64,000 bases of DNA, taken from the NCBI GenBank assembly GCA_010405405.1, contig MU004240.1, positions 574,217 to 638,216 of the forward strand. The letters are read 5' to 3'. How positions within the stretch are numbered: position 1 is the stretch's first letter; every line of letters begins with the position of its first letter. The DNA is from Microthyrium microscopicum (lineage: Eukaryota > Ascomycota > Dothideomycetes > Microthyriales > Microthyriaceae). Positions 43,079 to 55,700 of this stretch are shown here, piece by piece. The translations under genes and the position numbers were made by a program. Under the pieces are notes generated by a model. It did not search any database and was not told where the DNA came from. It saw nothing but the letters and a program-made list of their open reading frames with translations.

Positions 43079-44099
43079 ATGCTTCATCCTATTTCCAAAG
43101 CTCTTGCAGGCTTATCCCTTCTTGGTCTAACTCTTGCAAAGCCAATTGTTAGCAACCCGGACGACACTGGCGACAACGATGCTATTACTGCCGTTTGGCA
43201 ACCAGCTGTAGGCAGTTCCTATCAGATCATTCTTGAAGGCGTTCTTGATGTATCTAATGGAATCACTCCAAATGTCGATGTCTATGATATTGATCTCTTT
43301 TATCACCCTGCAGAGACAATCACCACACTTCATAATGCTGGAAAGAAAGTCATCTGTTACTTCAGTGCTGGTACCGCAGAAGATTGGCGCCCTGACTACG
43401 CTTCTTTCACCAGTGACACCAAAGGCAAATGTCTTCCTGACTGGTCTGGAGAAAGCTGGGTCGATTACACCAAGTCAGCTGTTTGGGATATAATGGCTGC
43501 CAGAATCAAGCTGGCAAGTGAGAAGGGATGCGATGGCATTGATCCTGACGATATGGGTATGATCAATTCCAATTCTGAAGCCGGCAATGATTACTGACGC
43601 GCATCAGACGGCTATGCTAACGACAACGGAGTTGGCCTCAGCGAGAAAGGTGCCACGACCTATCTCAAGAAGTTGGCGGCTGAAGCAGCAAAGTACGGCA
43701 TGGGCACCGGCTTGAAGAACGCACTTGAGATTCTCCCCTCGGTGAAGAATCAAGTCCAGTTCGCCGTCAACGAAGAATGCGTGCAGAATTCAGGAGATTG
43801 CGCTTCATACAAAAGCTTCGGAAAGCCGGTATATCACATCGAGTATGTTGACTCGCGCTCAGTGTCTTCAAGCAAGCTCTCTTCGGACTGCCTGAAGAGC
43901 AACAGTGCCGATTCAGTCGGCTTTACTACTGTTGTAAGTACAATTATTCCGGAGGAATTCTTGATCTAACTGTTCCCAGGTTAAGACTCTGAATCTCGAT
44001 GGCTGGGTAGCTTACTGTGACGGAAAGACCGCGTTGTCACCAACCACAGCTGATGGAGTGGTTAAGGGACAGAAGCAATGTAAAGCAGATTCACCATAG
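43079..44099 (+). CDS. Secreted GH114 glycosidase (endo-alpha-1,4-polygalactosaminidase type)
   Basis: Three exons (43079-43556, 43608-43933, 43980-44099) give 307 residues. A signal peptide is present (ISKALAGLSLLGLTLA) and the mature chain begins near KPIVSNP. GH114 blocks are WQPAVGSSYQIILEG, YDIDLFYHP, GKKVICYFSAGTAEDWRPD, CDGIDPDDMDGYANDNGVGL (catalytic-site Asp region, rebuilt across intron 1), GMGTGLKNALEILP, VQFAVNEECVQ, CASYKSFGKPVYHIEY and CLDKS-type Cys pairs. Family members cut galactosaminogalactan-like polymers of fungal walls or biofilms, so a wall-remodelling or biofilm-degrading role is likely. All expected acidic residues seem present. Confidence 0.92.
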
Positions 44100-45452
44100 A
44101 AAGTGGATATGATCTGAGTTTCTAGCTCTCACAAGTTGGAAGGAGCTCCGATTATAATAATTCGTAATTGTAATTGATGCGCACTGCAGCTGTTCTTACT
44201 CTGATCATGAGTTGAAAACGGATGAAAACATACCTAACGATGGAATCCAACAAGTCATATATTGCCCTCGATGGGTGTCTGAACTACTAGAACAACTGCT
44301 TGACAGCTGGAGCACCTGAATTCAGCCAATGAACTGTTCTGATTGTACTGGAAATAATATGGTATGAACAGAAGCGTTCAGTGATTGATGCCGTTCCATT
44401 AACCTGACATAAAGTGCCCACAACTCAATTGTTGCTAATATGAACTGTTGTCAATCCAACATAAAATCAAAGCTTCTGTATGAAGACATCATTCAATTTG
44501 TCACAATAGGCATCCGCAGTTCAAGCAAAGCATTTTGAAAGTTCAAGGATTTGGCGAGAATGTTTCTCGAAAAGTTGAAACATACGAAAATGATAGGTAA
44601 GATTTGGAACTCGGAAATCGTTCATGTAAGTTGATGTGGAGAAAGACAATCTTACAGCCGCTGAGCCTCGATTTTTCGACAAGGCTCCCACAGCTCTGGT
44701 TCCGTTCTTCTTTGTTGTCTTATTTCGGGATCTTCAAGCCATAAACGAAACATGTACAAAAAATCAACATTGCTGGCCAGACCAACATGTTGAGCGGCAA
44801 ACACCAACAACAAAACAACTATTATAATCACCAACCTCCCTCCCAATCCTCTCAACCATCGATTCAACAATGTCTCAGTGAAGTTAAAAGCCTCATTCCG
44901 CCATTATTATGATACTTTGAATGCCGTTGATCCAACCACTCGCCTCAGCCACAGCACATTCCTCATCTAGGCCTTCATTACCGCCCGTCCAACCACCAAG
45001 CAACCTTGCCCATAACATTTAGCGCCACCGAGTCCCAAATCTCCGGTCCACGGATTCTTTGCACGACCCCAACAATCGACAATTCTCGTCTGCCCAGCCT
45101 TGCCCGCCGAGGCTGGGGAAAAATATGCCACCTTCCGTACACGCAAGCAAATCAACACCAGGGATGTCCAATGTGGGCGGCCGTCAGGAAGGTCAACTTG
45201 TTGCTTTGCTGTTCACCCTGCAGCGTGCCAGGAGTCAAGCACGCGTTCCCCCCAGGAGCAAGGGAAAGGGCTATTTTGCCTTTGCCTTCCTTGCCACGGG
45301 ATCTGTATAGTGCAGTCTAAAGGAAAGTTTGTTCTATGCAGAAATATCCATCTGTCGTGCGGGCAAGAATCCAAGTCACCCAGGTCCGGCGGCGGGGATG
45401 CTGACTGGTCGCGGGCCGCAGAAGCGAGATTTCCAGGGGCGCTTTGTGCATT
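44100..45452. other. Gene-free stretch, GC-rich towards its right end
   Basis: No gene supported. The last 0.5 kb (about 44950-45450) is clearly more GC-rich than its surroundings and has several overlapping open frames (45006-45320, 45059-45310, 45100-45471) with no motif. It abuts the TA-rich relic. Confidence 0.45.
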
Positions 45453-48400
45453 GGGGACCGTCAGCCAGTAATTTTGGCGCCAGGATTTGAACTCCTCTGA
45501 ACTGAACAGATCTACAGATCTAGCCTAAAGTAGTGATTATATACGTTAGTGGTAATTTTGCGTAATATTATGTAGGGATAAATACTTATATATAAATTTC
45601 CTTTATATGCGTTTTTTAGCTATGATCTTACTTAAAATACTACTAAAATAGATACTATTAAATAGCGTTTAATAATAATTACTATAGTAGTAATAATTCT
45701 ACTACTTCTATATCTTATAATAGCTAAGGATTAAAGAGAGAGAGAACTACTACTAGAATACTACTATTTTAACTAGAATCTTAAGGATAGATTAGACTAC
45801 TAAATTGTTATTAAGTATTAGTATATTACGCTAAATCTATATTAAAGAATGCCTATAGTACTAATTTATATAGCGTAAATTTTTAAAGCAAGAGATCTTA
45901 AAGCTAGTAAAGCTCTTTAATCTTAAGAATCTTTCTCTACGAGATTATTTAAATCTATACTAAAAGAGGCCCTTTCTGCTTTATATAGTATTATATAGGT
46001 TAGCAAAAATATATACTTATAATAATATCTATTAGCACTTTAGTAAAAGTATAATATACCTAAAGACCTACTTTAATACTACTATTATATATCTTAACTA
46101 ACGTTATACTAAATTCCTACTTAAATTCTATCCTTTTTTAAACGTAGAAAGATGTTGCTAATACTCTAAAGTAATTAATTGCGCTAGTAGTAGTAATATC
46201 TTTTAGGGTTACATTAATAAGACCTATATTAATATCTATAGGCCTAAAGGACTAATTTAGTAGTTATTATATAGTAGATATGATAAAGCTTACTGTTTAA
46301 AACACTAGGTCGTTTGCTATCCTAATAAATTAATAATAGTAATAGATTTAGGATATCTAAGAGGTTTAAACAATCTAGGCATATTACTAGCGTTAGGTCT
46401 TAAAGATAAACTTTAATAAGTTAGTATTTATCCTATATAGATGTAAATATAACTTACTTCTTTTAAATATTTAATAAAGGCTTAAAATTACTACTATATA
46501 GTGACGTAGCCTATTTAAACAATGATTTAATTATATTACTATTCTAAGAGAATCTAACCTAAATTTAGTACGACTTTAATAAATAGATATCTAAATATCG
46601 TATTGCTATTAAGTAGGTATTTAGTAATATAAAAGCCCTCTTTAAGGGAGAGATATCTAATTTTAGATTAGGTCTATAGATAGGATTAATACTAGTTAAA
46701 GTGTATATATTAATATTATTCTTACTTACTAACTACTATACCTATTATTAAAGGAATGTAGTATTTTCTTGCTTTTAAATTAATCTACTAACTATTTAGT
46801 AGTATCTTAATCTAAATAGTATATTTAATAATATAGTAGATAAAGGGGATTTAGAAGATATTAAGTATTTATTATAGTGAAGGGTAGAAAAGAAGTTATA
46901 GAGTAAAGTTAGATATTCTTATTAAAAAAGGAGAAGTTAATAGGGTAGGGCTAGCTAATTATTTAACCCTAGTGTATACTTTTAAAGCTTTTAGTATCTA
47001 TTATAACATTTCTATAAAAACTAGCTTTTATATTTACTACTAATTTATATAAGAAATACTAGAATATCCTTCTTAAAGCCTATTATTGCAAAGACTCTTT
47101 AATATGCCCTTTATCTCTATTATCTCTAAGCGTATAATCTTTACCTCTTCCCTTAATTCTATAACTTTAATCCCTCTACTACTACTACTACTACTAATAT
47201 TCTTATTATTAATAATATTCCTATAATAAGTACTATCCCTATCTAAATTTATTCTATCTAACTAAAGAACTAGATAATTATAAATACCTATAACGCTATT
47301 GATTTTAGCTATGAATTTTTAAATTCTATAACCCTAAAGAATACTTATATTCCTACTTCAAACTAGTAGAGCCTATGACCTAGTGGGAGTTCTAAGAACT
47401 AGTCTAGAGCGAGAGGTAGTTGCTTTAATACTCTAATCTAGTGCTAGTAATAAAGATGTTAAAGGTAATAGTAATAATAGTAGATACGAAGTATCTTTAG
47501 GCTTAATGGTATTTATCTTAACATCTTTATCCTCTTTAATACTAATTAGAAAAGCTCGCTTCTTAGAGAACGTAAGGCTAAGTATTTCTTAAAGTTCTAT
47601 AGTATCTTTATAGCGTTAATGAATAGCATCTTATAGGGACCTCTTCTATTAAATAGTATTCTTATACCTTTAGAATGTCTTTATAAATAGGTCTAGGTTA
47701 ATGTAGAATTTATCTATTAGTATAATATATCTTAACTCTTTTTCTAGTTTAATAATCTATAGTTTAATAGCTTTCTTAATAGCCTATTAAAGAGCCTATC
47801 TAGAGAGGCCTTATAGTAAACTAGTATCACTTTTATACTTAGCTATAATATCTTTCTACTACTAAGTCTTCTATTTAGTAATAGCGTTACTACTATTACT
47901 ACTATACGCTTATCTATAATGATTTGTAACCCTAATAATATTAATAAGGGTGTAAGATTTGTATTCTAATTGCTAGCGTATTTCTTAACGTAAAGATATA
48001 GTTAAAGGTACCCTAGTAGACGCCTTAGTAGCTACTTAACCTCCTCTTCTATAAGAGTGCCCTCTAGTAGTAATTTAGCTAGTAGAGGGCTATATTAATA
48101 GAATTTAAAGAGCTTATAATAAGCTCTAAGAGTCGTTCTAGCTATAACTATCTAATACTATAGTGGTTTAATTTTATGAGTAGTTGTTAAGAATTGTTAT
48201 CTAATCTTTATGCTGCTATAACTCCTATTAAGACTTAAAATACGCTAGATTCTATGATATATTCTATAAGTCTAATATTGGCGTAGCCCTTAGAGATTAA
48301 GGCTATTATAATAGGAATCTTATTAGCTAAGAATTGTCTAGTAGTAGAGGAATTAAGTTATCTAACTCTAGATTAATTTGGATTAATAGGTATTAAAATA

Positions 48401-48831
48401 AAAGTAGTATTAAATTATTTAATATTAGCTATTATATCTTAAATGATTTACTAATGGTAGTAATAAGATTATCTAGATTTCTACTTTATCTATATAAACT
48501 ATAGTATTTTATACTCCTTTAATATTAAATTTAGCGTTATTAACATATTACTACTTTAGCGCGTTTAATGCGTAAAATCTACTATCTAAATATTAATATT
48601 CTATACTACTAAAGATCTATATCTTAAGATTATTATATAACGTTGAAATTACTATTATATCTAACCTATTTTGGTTAAAACATACGCTAAAAAGCTAGTT
48701 TAAACGAGTTTAAAGCCTTTGAACTGAGTTTAAATGGTTTAAACTAAGTTCAAAGCGCTATACCCTTTTTGGCGAAGATCTACCCCTTCGGCGTTCTCCG
48801 TTGGAAGTCTTTTAAACTGCTGACGGTCCCC
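45453..48831. mobile_element. TA-rich RIP-like relic bounded by inverted repeats
   Basis: From about 45500 to 48770 the sequence is almost pure TA-rich DNA (TAATA, TTAGTA, CTATTA) with no usable reading frame, the mark of old repeat-induced point mutation of a repeated element. Its outer ends are not degraded: left GGGGACCGTCAGCCAGT and, reading the right end in reverse, GGGGACCGTCAGCAGT. ATT stands outside both ends (45450-45452 and 48832-48834), a possible 3 bp target duplication. Inverted ends, 3.4 kb length and a 3 bp duplication would suit a DNA transposon such as PIF/Harbinger, but no protein remains to prove it. It looks old and thoroughly inactive. Confidence 0.65.
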
Positions 48832-49516
48832 ATTGCGGTGCCTGGGTCACCAAAGGTGAAGAATGGGGGTGTCACCCGAGGGTAGGGGGGCATTGTCCAG
48901 TGTGACGGTACAGAGTAAGTCTGTGTAAAGTTACGTAGTGTCGGGGAGGCTGAGTTGTAACGTCAACTCTAAATTTCAATAATCTGCGCAAGGAGGGCTA
49001 CTACATTTGGTGGCGAACAAGGAGTTTATTTTATGATTACCTGGTTCTAGAGTCAACGTCCAAGCAACGGTCATGGTAGATCACTTTAGAATGTTTGGAA
49101 GAAGAGTTTTTGATCAAATATTTTTGATTGTTTTTGCTAACCGCTGTGAAAGCGTTTTTGTAGCCGCTGTACAATGCCTTGGAGCAGATATGAGACTGCT
49201 GTGCTCAACATGTACAACTAGCTATGATCCAGGTGATTTCCCAAGGTATGTTATTTCTGTTTGCCAAAAATGCACCTTGCCAACCCGCCTAATTGCCGTG
49301 TCCCAACAAAAGTTCAAGAAGTGAAATGAAAGGCTATGCATGAAGCCGCGGAGGTGAAACGTGCCCTCGCGGGAATCTCCTAAGAGTAACAAGAAGTGAA
49401 AAATGAACTGTTATCTAAAAGTTAAACAACAAGAATTCATTCTCCGCAAGTCACAGACTAAACGGAGCAAGCTGTACGTGGTATAATGCTGGAAAAAAGT
49501 TCAAATCGCCAAGAGA
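48832..49516. other. Gene-free stretch downstream of the LPMO gene
   Basis: Normal base composition resumes. The plus-strand frame at 49073-49324 contains a few CxxC-like pairs but has no family resemblance I can name. It probably includes the 3' untranslated region of the minus-strand LPMO gene. Confidence 0.45.
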
Positions 49517-50752
49517 TCAGAAGAAAGAGAATCTCTTGTGAGCTTGTGCGTGGCGGCGGTGTGCGTGACGCTTGGTGTTTCCAAGCGCAATCGCTTTGAC
49601 GGCACCACCGGTGCACTGCGTACCGGCCGCCATGGCCATGGGTGTAGCACAGCCAAATGCGCACATGCCGAATTGTGTTGAACTGATGCAGTAGAAACCA
49701 GGAGTCGTGCAAGCTTGCTGACCGTTAGAGCAGGATCCTGAAATAGCACCACCAGTAGATCCTGAGGCGGGAGGAGAAGCTGGAGCAGCGGAGGCAGCAG
49801 CTGAGGGAGCAGCAGCAACGGACGAGGCGGCGGCTGGAGCAGCTGTTGCAACAGTAGCCAAAGTTGTGGCAGCAGCACTAGCGCCGGAGCCTTCAGCAAA
49901 GGCACCAGCAGAGGCGCTGGATGGAGCGGAAGACACAGCAGCAGGAGCGGCAGCAGTAGCAGATGAGCCAGAAGCAGGGGCAGCAGAAGCAGCTGACCCA
50001 GAGCTGGAGCCACTGCCAGCAGAACTTTCAGATGAACATACGCTGTTGAGCTTGAGCGGGTAGTTCAACTTGCTGTCTTGTGTAACGTATTTGCCCGGAT
50101 TGGGGAATTGAGTGTTGAAGTTCTCAACCGTTGCACATGTACCAGAGGGCGCTCCAATGTTGGCAGCGAACATTGTGGGAAGGCTGGTAAGATCGCCAGT
50201 GCCACCAGTAAAAGAAACCTTCGCGCAGTTCATGTACATCTCACGGTTGCCAATGTTGTTGAACCAAGTCCAGGAAAGTACGGCAGCACCATTCTTGACC
50301 TCTGGGGGGATTGTGAAGGTCAGATTCTGATTGACACAGTCAGTGCCGGAAGGATCGGTGCAGGCTCCGAAGCCGTCATTTAAGTTGCCAGGTGCGTTGG
50401 TTGGGCATCCTCCCAGAAAGCTGTGAATGACGTTCCAGTTTTCTGGCTTTGCTTGGTCTGCTTTGTCGGTTGCGTATGTGATAGAAATCTGGCATGACCC
50501 GCCACCGTGAACAGCAGTGTTGACACCACCAGCACCGAGGTCAAACTTCAAAGGTTGAACAGAACCTACGGCCATGTTGGTAACTGTACCTTGCGTGGTA
50601 TCCGCACCCTGGCAAGGAAAGTTGCTTCCAGACGCATCGAGTGGTGATTTGCTGAAGGAATTGGGAATTGGAACAGGTGTGTCGATGAAGAAATGGGCGG
50701 CAGCAGTGTTGATTGCAAGGCCCATAGCGGCCGCGATCATGGTAGTTCTCAT
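49517..50752 (-). CDS. AA11-like lytic polysaccharide monooxygenase with linker and C-terminal Cys module
   Basis: A single exon of 411 residues. The signal peptide MRTTMIAAAMGLAINTAAA leaves His20 as the mature N-terminus (HFFIDTPVPIPNSF), the first copper ligand. The second is His82 in AVHGGGSCQ. The axial Tyr lies in WTWFNNIGNREMYMNCA, with EGGCP-like FLGGCP and FTIPPEV between: the AA11 (chitin-active) pattern. From about residue 230 comes a Ser/Ala/Gly/Pro linker of some 110 residues. Then a cysteine module (CSNGQQACTTPGFYCISS, FGMCAFGCATPM, GTQC) like the small X278-type module found on some AA11 enzymes, and a basic His-rich end (KRHAHRRHAQAHKRF). An in-frame ATG 81 nt upstream would spoil the signal peptide. 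It is probably secreted and acts on chitin, perhaps in wall remodelling. Confidence 0.9.
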   Translation of the reverse strand: MRTTMIAAAMGLAINTAAAHFFIDTPVPIPNSFSKSPLDASGSNFPCQGADTTQGTVTNMAVGSVQPLKFDLGAGGVNTAVHGGGSCQISITYATDKADQAKPENWNVIHSFLGGCPTNAPGNLNDGFGACTDPSGTDCVNQNLTFTIPPEVKNGAAVLSWTWFNNIGNREMYMNCAKVSFTGGTGDLTSLPTMFAANIGAPSGTCATVENFNTQFPNPGKYVTQDSKLNYPLKLNSVCSSESSAGSGSSSGSAASAAPASGSSATAAAPAAVSSAPSSASAGAFAEGSGASAAATTLATVATAAPAAASSVAAAPSAAASAAPASPPASGSTGGAISGSCSNGQQACTTPGFYCISSTQFGMCAFGCATPMAMAAGTQCTGGAVKAIALGNTKRHAHRRHAQAHKRFSFF

Positions 50753-52793
50753 ATTGATGGATTTTGGTGTTGTGAAGAAATTGAGGGGTATCAAATCAAA
50801 GATGCTATACCGGATAGCGTCGTAGGTTTTCAAAAATCGAAAAGTTGGAAACGTTTAGATGGTTGTCTTGTGAGTTGGTTGAAGAACCTGTTGAGATAGA
50901 TTTGGCAAAGGTGCGAATGCTCTTTTTCTTCACAGAAGATTGAAAGGAAGGTATGCAAAGCCACAGGCTCGCTATGAAGGAATGACTGAACTTTTGTTGG
51001 GATCGCTGGGATGGGAGGAAAAGAAGAGTCTGGGCATGATGGGAAACATTCTTATATATGTTTTACAGCCTTCCAAGTTCGCCTCCCGTTAGAAACAATG
51101 AGAGAGCTAAGCTTTTGCAGGCAGGGGCACAATTCATCTCGACAGGGGATGGTGGTGCGTTCGCAATCCCGCCGCAGCAAGACAAAGGAGATCATCAACA
51201 ACCAATATCCAGCAGTGGATCCCCTCTGCAGTGGAACAGGCACGGAGGTGATGTCTGGCCTGAATCTAGTACAGACCAGATGCAGGCAAAGTATTCGCGG
51301 GAACAAGATGCGCGTGTTACCATGACTCTCCTGTTTCGGACAAGCTGCGTACTGAAGGCATCTCCCTAAGGTAAAAGTGGTGGGATTGGACAAAACAATC
51401 GCTGGGGTGCATGGTTTCGAAACAGCTGAAATTCCTTGTCCTGGAAGAATAAAACAAAAGTACTCAAGACACTGTCGAAGGCACCAGAAAAATTGAAAGT
51501 AAGCTGATCCACTTTCAGGAGATGGGACTGCACGACGTGTGACTGGTGGGCGAAGCTCTCCTGTGGCGTAAAAGCGCTGCAGGAACAAGGGCTTGCATGG
51601 TCATCTTGAGTGGTGATAGGTCCAGTGCACATCCGAATACTCTCTTGCCTGCCCAATCAAGCTACCCTGACAGTTCCGTTGACAATGTTTCTTCGGGCTT
51701 TTCCATCGTGTCTCTGCAAGGGAGCTGGTTTTTACGGTTTTGATTCTCTACTCTTTGCGCTCTTGAATCCACTCCGCTTCAGCTGCGCGTTTCGCCGAAA
51801 CAAATCTTTTGTCTAAGATGTTATTCTGCGAACCGCCGTGGGATGTGCACACGTATTGCTGATTTGGTTGGCTCTGATTTTGGCCAAGCTGAAACAATGA
51901 GTACGACTTTTTGACCCAGGCAATTCCGCACGATGTAGTCGTTCACTCTTTGAGATTTTCATTACGCACTGGAAATAGCAAGCTCGTGCTGCAAGGCTGC
52001 GAACATGTTGTATATCGGCCAGAAATAGGGTAAATGGCTGACAATTGCCCTGTTTTTGAGAACTCAAGGAGTTCCAGTCGTATGCATTCCATGTTTGGCA
52101 GTCTGCAAGGCAGCTTCTTTGCAGCTTTTACTGCAGAACAAACAGGTTGTCTAGTCACTGCGTGTCAGATTGGCCACACTTTGACAGATCTTTTTCATCA
52201 ACATCTCGAGGAAATAGGGGGAGAGTCAGTGTTGTTGAGACTCACGATAGACAGCGCCTAACGCAGGCGAATGGTAGAAACTAACCAAGTCAAGTCGCAC
52301 ATGCACCGCTACATCTGGTCGGCCAAGTCAAAGAGCGTCAACATGATTCTCCAATATTGGATAAGCGCTCGAAAATTGAGAACTGGTTGTGCGATGCAAT
52401 TGATGGAGTGAAGTTGGGCGGGCAGCTCACAAGCGTTCTACCGTATGGAGCAACCACGACTTCGCTCCTTCCCCAGGTGCCACATGGCCGGACCCTCCCG
52501 TTTTGACTCTCCCGCTTTGGGCGCAATTTTGAAATTTTTGAGCAATTGCACAAATTTAAAACGGACACCACGATCGGACTCGTGATAAATACCTCGTAGT
52601 TCATAGTTCGGCGGGGTTTTCATGTCATCGCTTTGCTGAGGTTGGAACTTGCCCGTTGGTGTGAAACAAAACACTTTAGAAACATGAACAAAATCATTGT
52701 AGAAAAGCTTAATCCATGAACGTACATAGTCTTGCAGCGGCAGAAATGGTAACCAATCCACCAAAATCTGACAGACCAGACTGCAGGTTTTCA
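50753..52793. other. Gene-free stretch, 2 kb
   Basis: Upstream region of the LPMO gene and downstream of the second DUF3433 gene. The 178-codon minus frame at 51052-51588 and others here have no motif or splice support. Confidence 0.5.
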
Positions 52794-55700
52794 TCAAAGC
52801 CACCCGCCTTCTTTTACACTGCCAGGCTGCCATTCAAACAACTTCCACGTAGAAATATTCGAGGAGTTCATGTTTTCACTTTTGAATGACAGCCCGGTTG
52901 TTGTTCTTGTTAGACCGATCACGTATGGGTGCTTTTCGATGCCAAGGTGCGATTGTTCGTCAGTGCCAATGAATGTGCCAAAGCCATACTTTTGGGCAGA
53001 TGTAGTGATGAGTGATTGTTGGTCTCCTTGAGTGGCAGTGGACCGATAGTCTTCGACTGCGTGACTTGCTGCATAGTAGGCTAAAACAGAACCGATGCTG
53101 GTTGGTAGTCGTGCCAGAATTTTCCAAGGCCTTCGTAGATAGAGCGCCACTGCCGTACATATGTAGAGACCTAGAATGACCTCCGCGATGATGAAAAGAG
53201 ATTTTGACATAAAAATCCGCACTTGTGGAGTACTCATACTGCCAATAATCCGAGCGTTTTTGTTTGCGTTGGGTTCAAGAAGACGGCCCATATTCTGGCT
53301 GATCATGATGGAAAAGAGTTTAGAGTATTGAGCTGCGACTGGTGCAATCATTTCTTTGGGGTTCGGGGGTGAACTGTTAGGATCCAGGAAAGCCGAAGAA
53401 TTTGTGTCCAACTCCAAAAGGTAGTTGTTGAAGTCTGACGGAAACGAATCATTGGCCCATGTGAAAGCCCTTAGCGGAAGCCAGTCAATGATGAATTGGT
53501 GCATTTGTCCTAGTAAGTCAGATGAAGATGTAGTAAAGAGGTTGCTGACGTTCTTGGAAACGTCTTTGACGGCGAGCTGTTGTAGAACATGGCCAGCGGA
53601 GTCAGTCAGAACTTCCGCGGTGCCAGTTTCAATGGCACCACGGCAGATAAGCGCGGATGATTTAAAAGAAGTCAGGTTGTAGCTTGGAATTCCGTTGCTG
53701 GTATCCAAGTAGCCGTCGTCGGATGCGTTCATTTTTGCTCTCAGCCACGCAGCGACAAAGTGCTCGCTACAGAAAACTTGGTTGGCTAAGGTATCATTGG
53801 CACTGGCAGCCAAAGCAAAATAACCTTCTGCATGTACGGAACCGTTGGCAGCTCCACCCATCTCTATATCTTTGGTAAAGTTACCAAAGGCTCGTGGCAG
53901 GCAGTGCACAGTCGAGCCATTGACATCCAGCTCAATCGGGATTTCTAGTAGGGCGGATTGGATAGTGAAATTATCAGACCTGATTCTATTGGCAGCTTTG
54001 ATGCTTGTTTGCAATACATCGCAATTGACTGATCCTCCAATTACTTGAGTCTCGGCACGATGAGTCCAGGTTGAATTTTGAGAGTCCCCAAGTGGAATGA
54101 AAGGAAGATAGAACCAATTCTTATCCGCCCAAGATGGCATTAGTGTGTGTGCAGTATCGTTGGACATTCCAGCAAAAAAAGGTTCAGAGAAGCCCTTAGC
54201 CTCAGGGGTAAAGGGCACCGCCAATCCATCCAAAGGAACAAAATGGAGTGAGTATGGACTGGAATAAGCGGCTGTGGTTGAGTGGAAGACGGTGTTTTCA
54301 AAGAAAAGGGCACTCAAGGCAATGGCAAAGACGTGAGCAAGAAGTGACATGAAGCAGACCATGGCGAGTAAAATATGCTTTCTCTTCAGAGCTTTCCAGA
54401 AGACGAACTGTGGGGGAAGGGAGGAGTAATCCAAAGCGATGCTGTTCTCTCCGGATTGTTGACCCTTTCGGAGACTGTCAATCGGTTCCAGTAAGCATAG
54501 GTTACGATTGAGAACGACCCAAAAAGGCTCAATTAGGGTGCCGACAGCGGTTGGAAGATAGTTTTCTATCAATTGTCGAATTATTTGATTCTGCGACGGT
54601 AATGGAAGACCTAAGAAATATTAGCTCATATAACGATGCTTTGGAAGACAATCAGCCATAATCACCATTGCTTGACATGATTTTCCAGTAAAGAATTGGC
54701 AGCAAGATGAACCCGAAGATCAAAAGGAAAACGAATGCGACTCCTGTTCGTAGTAGAAATTCTTTTGGGTAGATGCCGTTCACAGCTTGAGCGGAAGGCC
54801 TGTCTATGCTGCTTATTGATGATTGATCCGATGTATTATTCTCGTGGCGTGGTAAAGTCAGGGAAATTGCTGGAGCCAACGAAGAGGAGCGGTGTTGTAG
54901 CTGGTATCCGTCCTGCGAGAAGCATTCTTCTAACCTTTCGTTGCTTGCCTGGTCATGCGGCCCAAATTGCTGTAATAGAGCCTTGTCGTTTGCAGTGAGC
55001 TCCATGATACTGTTTATAGAGGCCGGATCTTCACATAAATGTAGAGGTCGTACATTTACCGACCGCCATATCCAAATAGTGGTTAACACAGTGGCCGCAA
55101 GTAGGCCTTGAGCAATGTAAGCAAATACTGGCACTACAACGATACCCTCGGTTGCGAATGTGCTGCTTCCTAAGGAAGACGATGCTGGGTCCGTATCCTC
55201 CGACACGACGGTCGACATTTGTAGTGCAAAAAGCAAGCTATACGCCGAATGAATCGATTGAACTAGAACGGTGGGATCTAGATAGTCCTCCGCGGGTCTT
55301 TGTGTAGATCCAATGGCGAAGGGTGTGATCTTGTCTAAGTTTGTCACACTGATTGATCTCCCATACAAGAAAGAGGATTGATCGGGCCAGGATGTAGTGG
55401 GGAAATTGGTTCTCTGCGAATTCTGCTGCGCACCTAGGTTGATAGCTTCCTCAAATCCAGTTATATTAAACATCTGTCCGGGTATTGAGACTGGAGTACC
55501 AATATGTCCAAAGTTTAGGATTTCGTGAGCCGGATTTGATATGGTGACTTCGGCATCCTGCACATAGAAGTTGGATCTGCACCATCGTCTGGTAATGTTA
55601 AAGTGTTTGAAGACGTCAGGTTCCGCCGTGTAGTTTTTCAAGGCCGCCGCGGATAACAGAGGCTTCGAGTATTGAATGAGGAAGGTGTTTGATTGGTTTT

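Noticed and set aside
45006-45471. Overlapping frames in the GC-rich collar
   Set aside because: Three frames are open at once, which reflects base composition, and none shows a motif.
45480-45500. Sequence resembling a tRNA B box on the minus strand (GAGTTCAAATCC)
   Set aside because: The T-stem does not pair and no A box or acceptor stem could be found.
49073-49324. 83-codon plus-strand frame with CxxC-like pairs
   Set aside because: Spacing does not fit a known zinc ribbon and there is no supporting exon; probably chance.
51052-51588. 178-codon minus-strand open frame in intergenic DNA
   Set aside because: No motif, no signal peptide, unlikely composition, no supporting exon.
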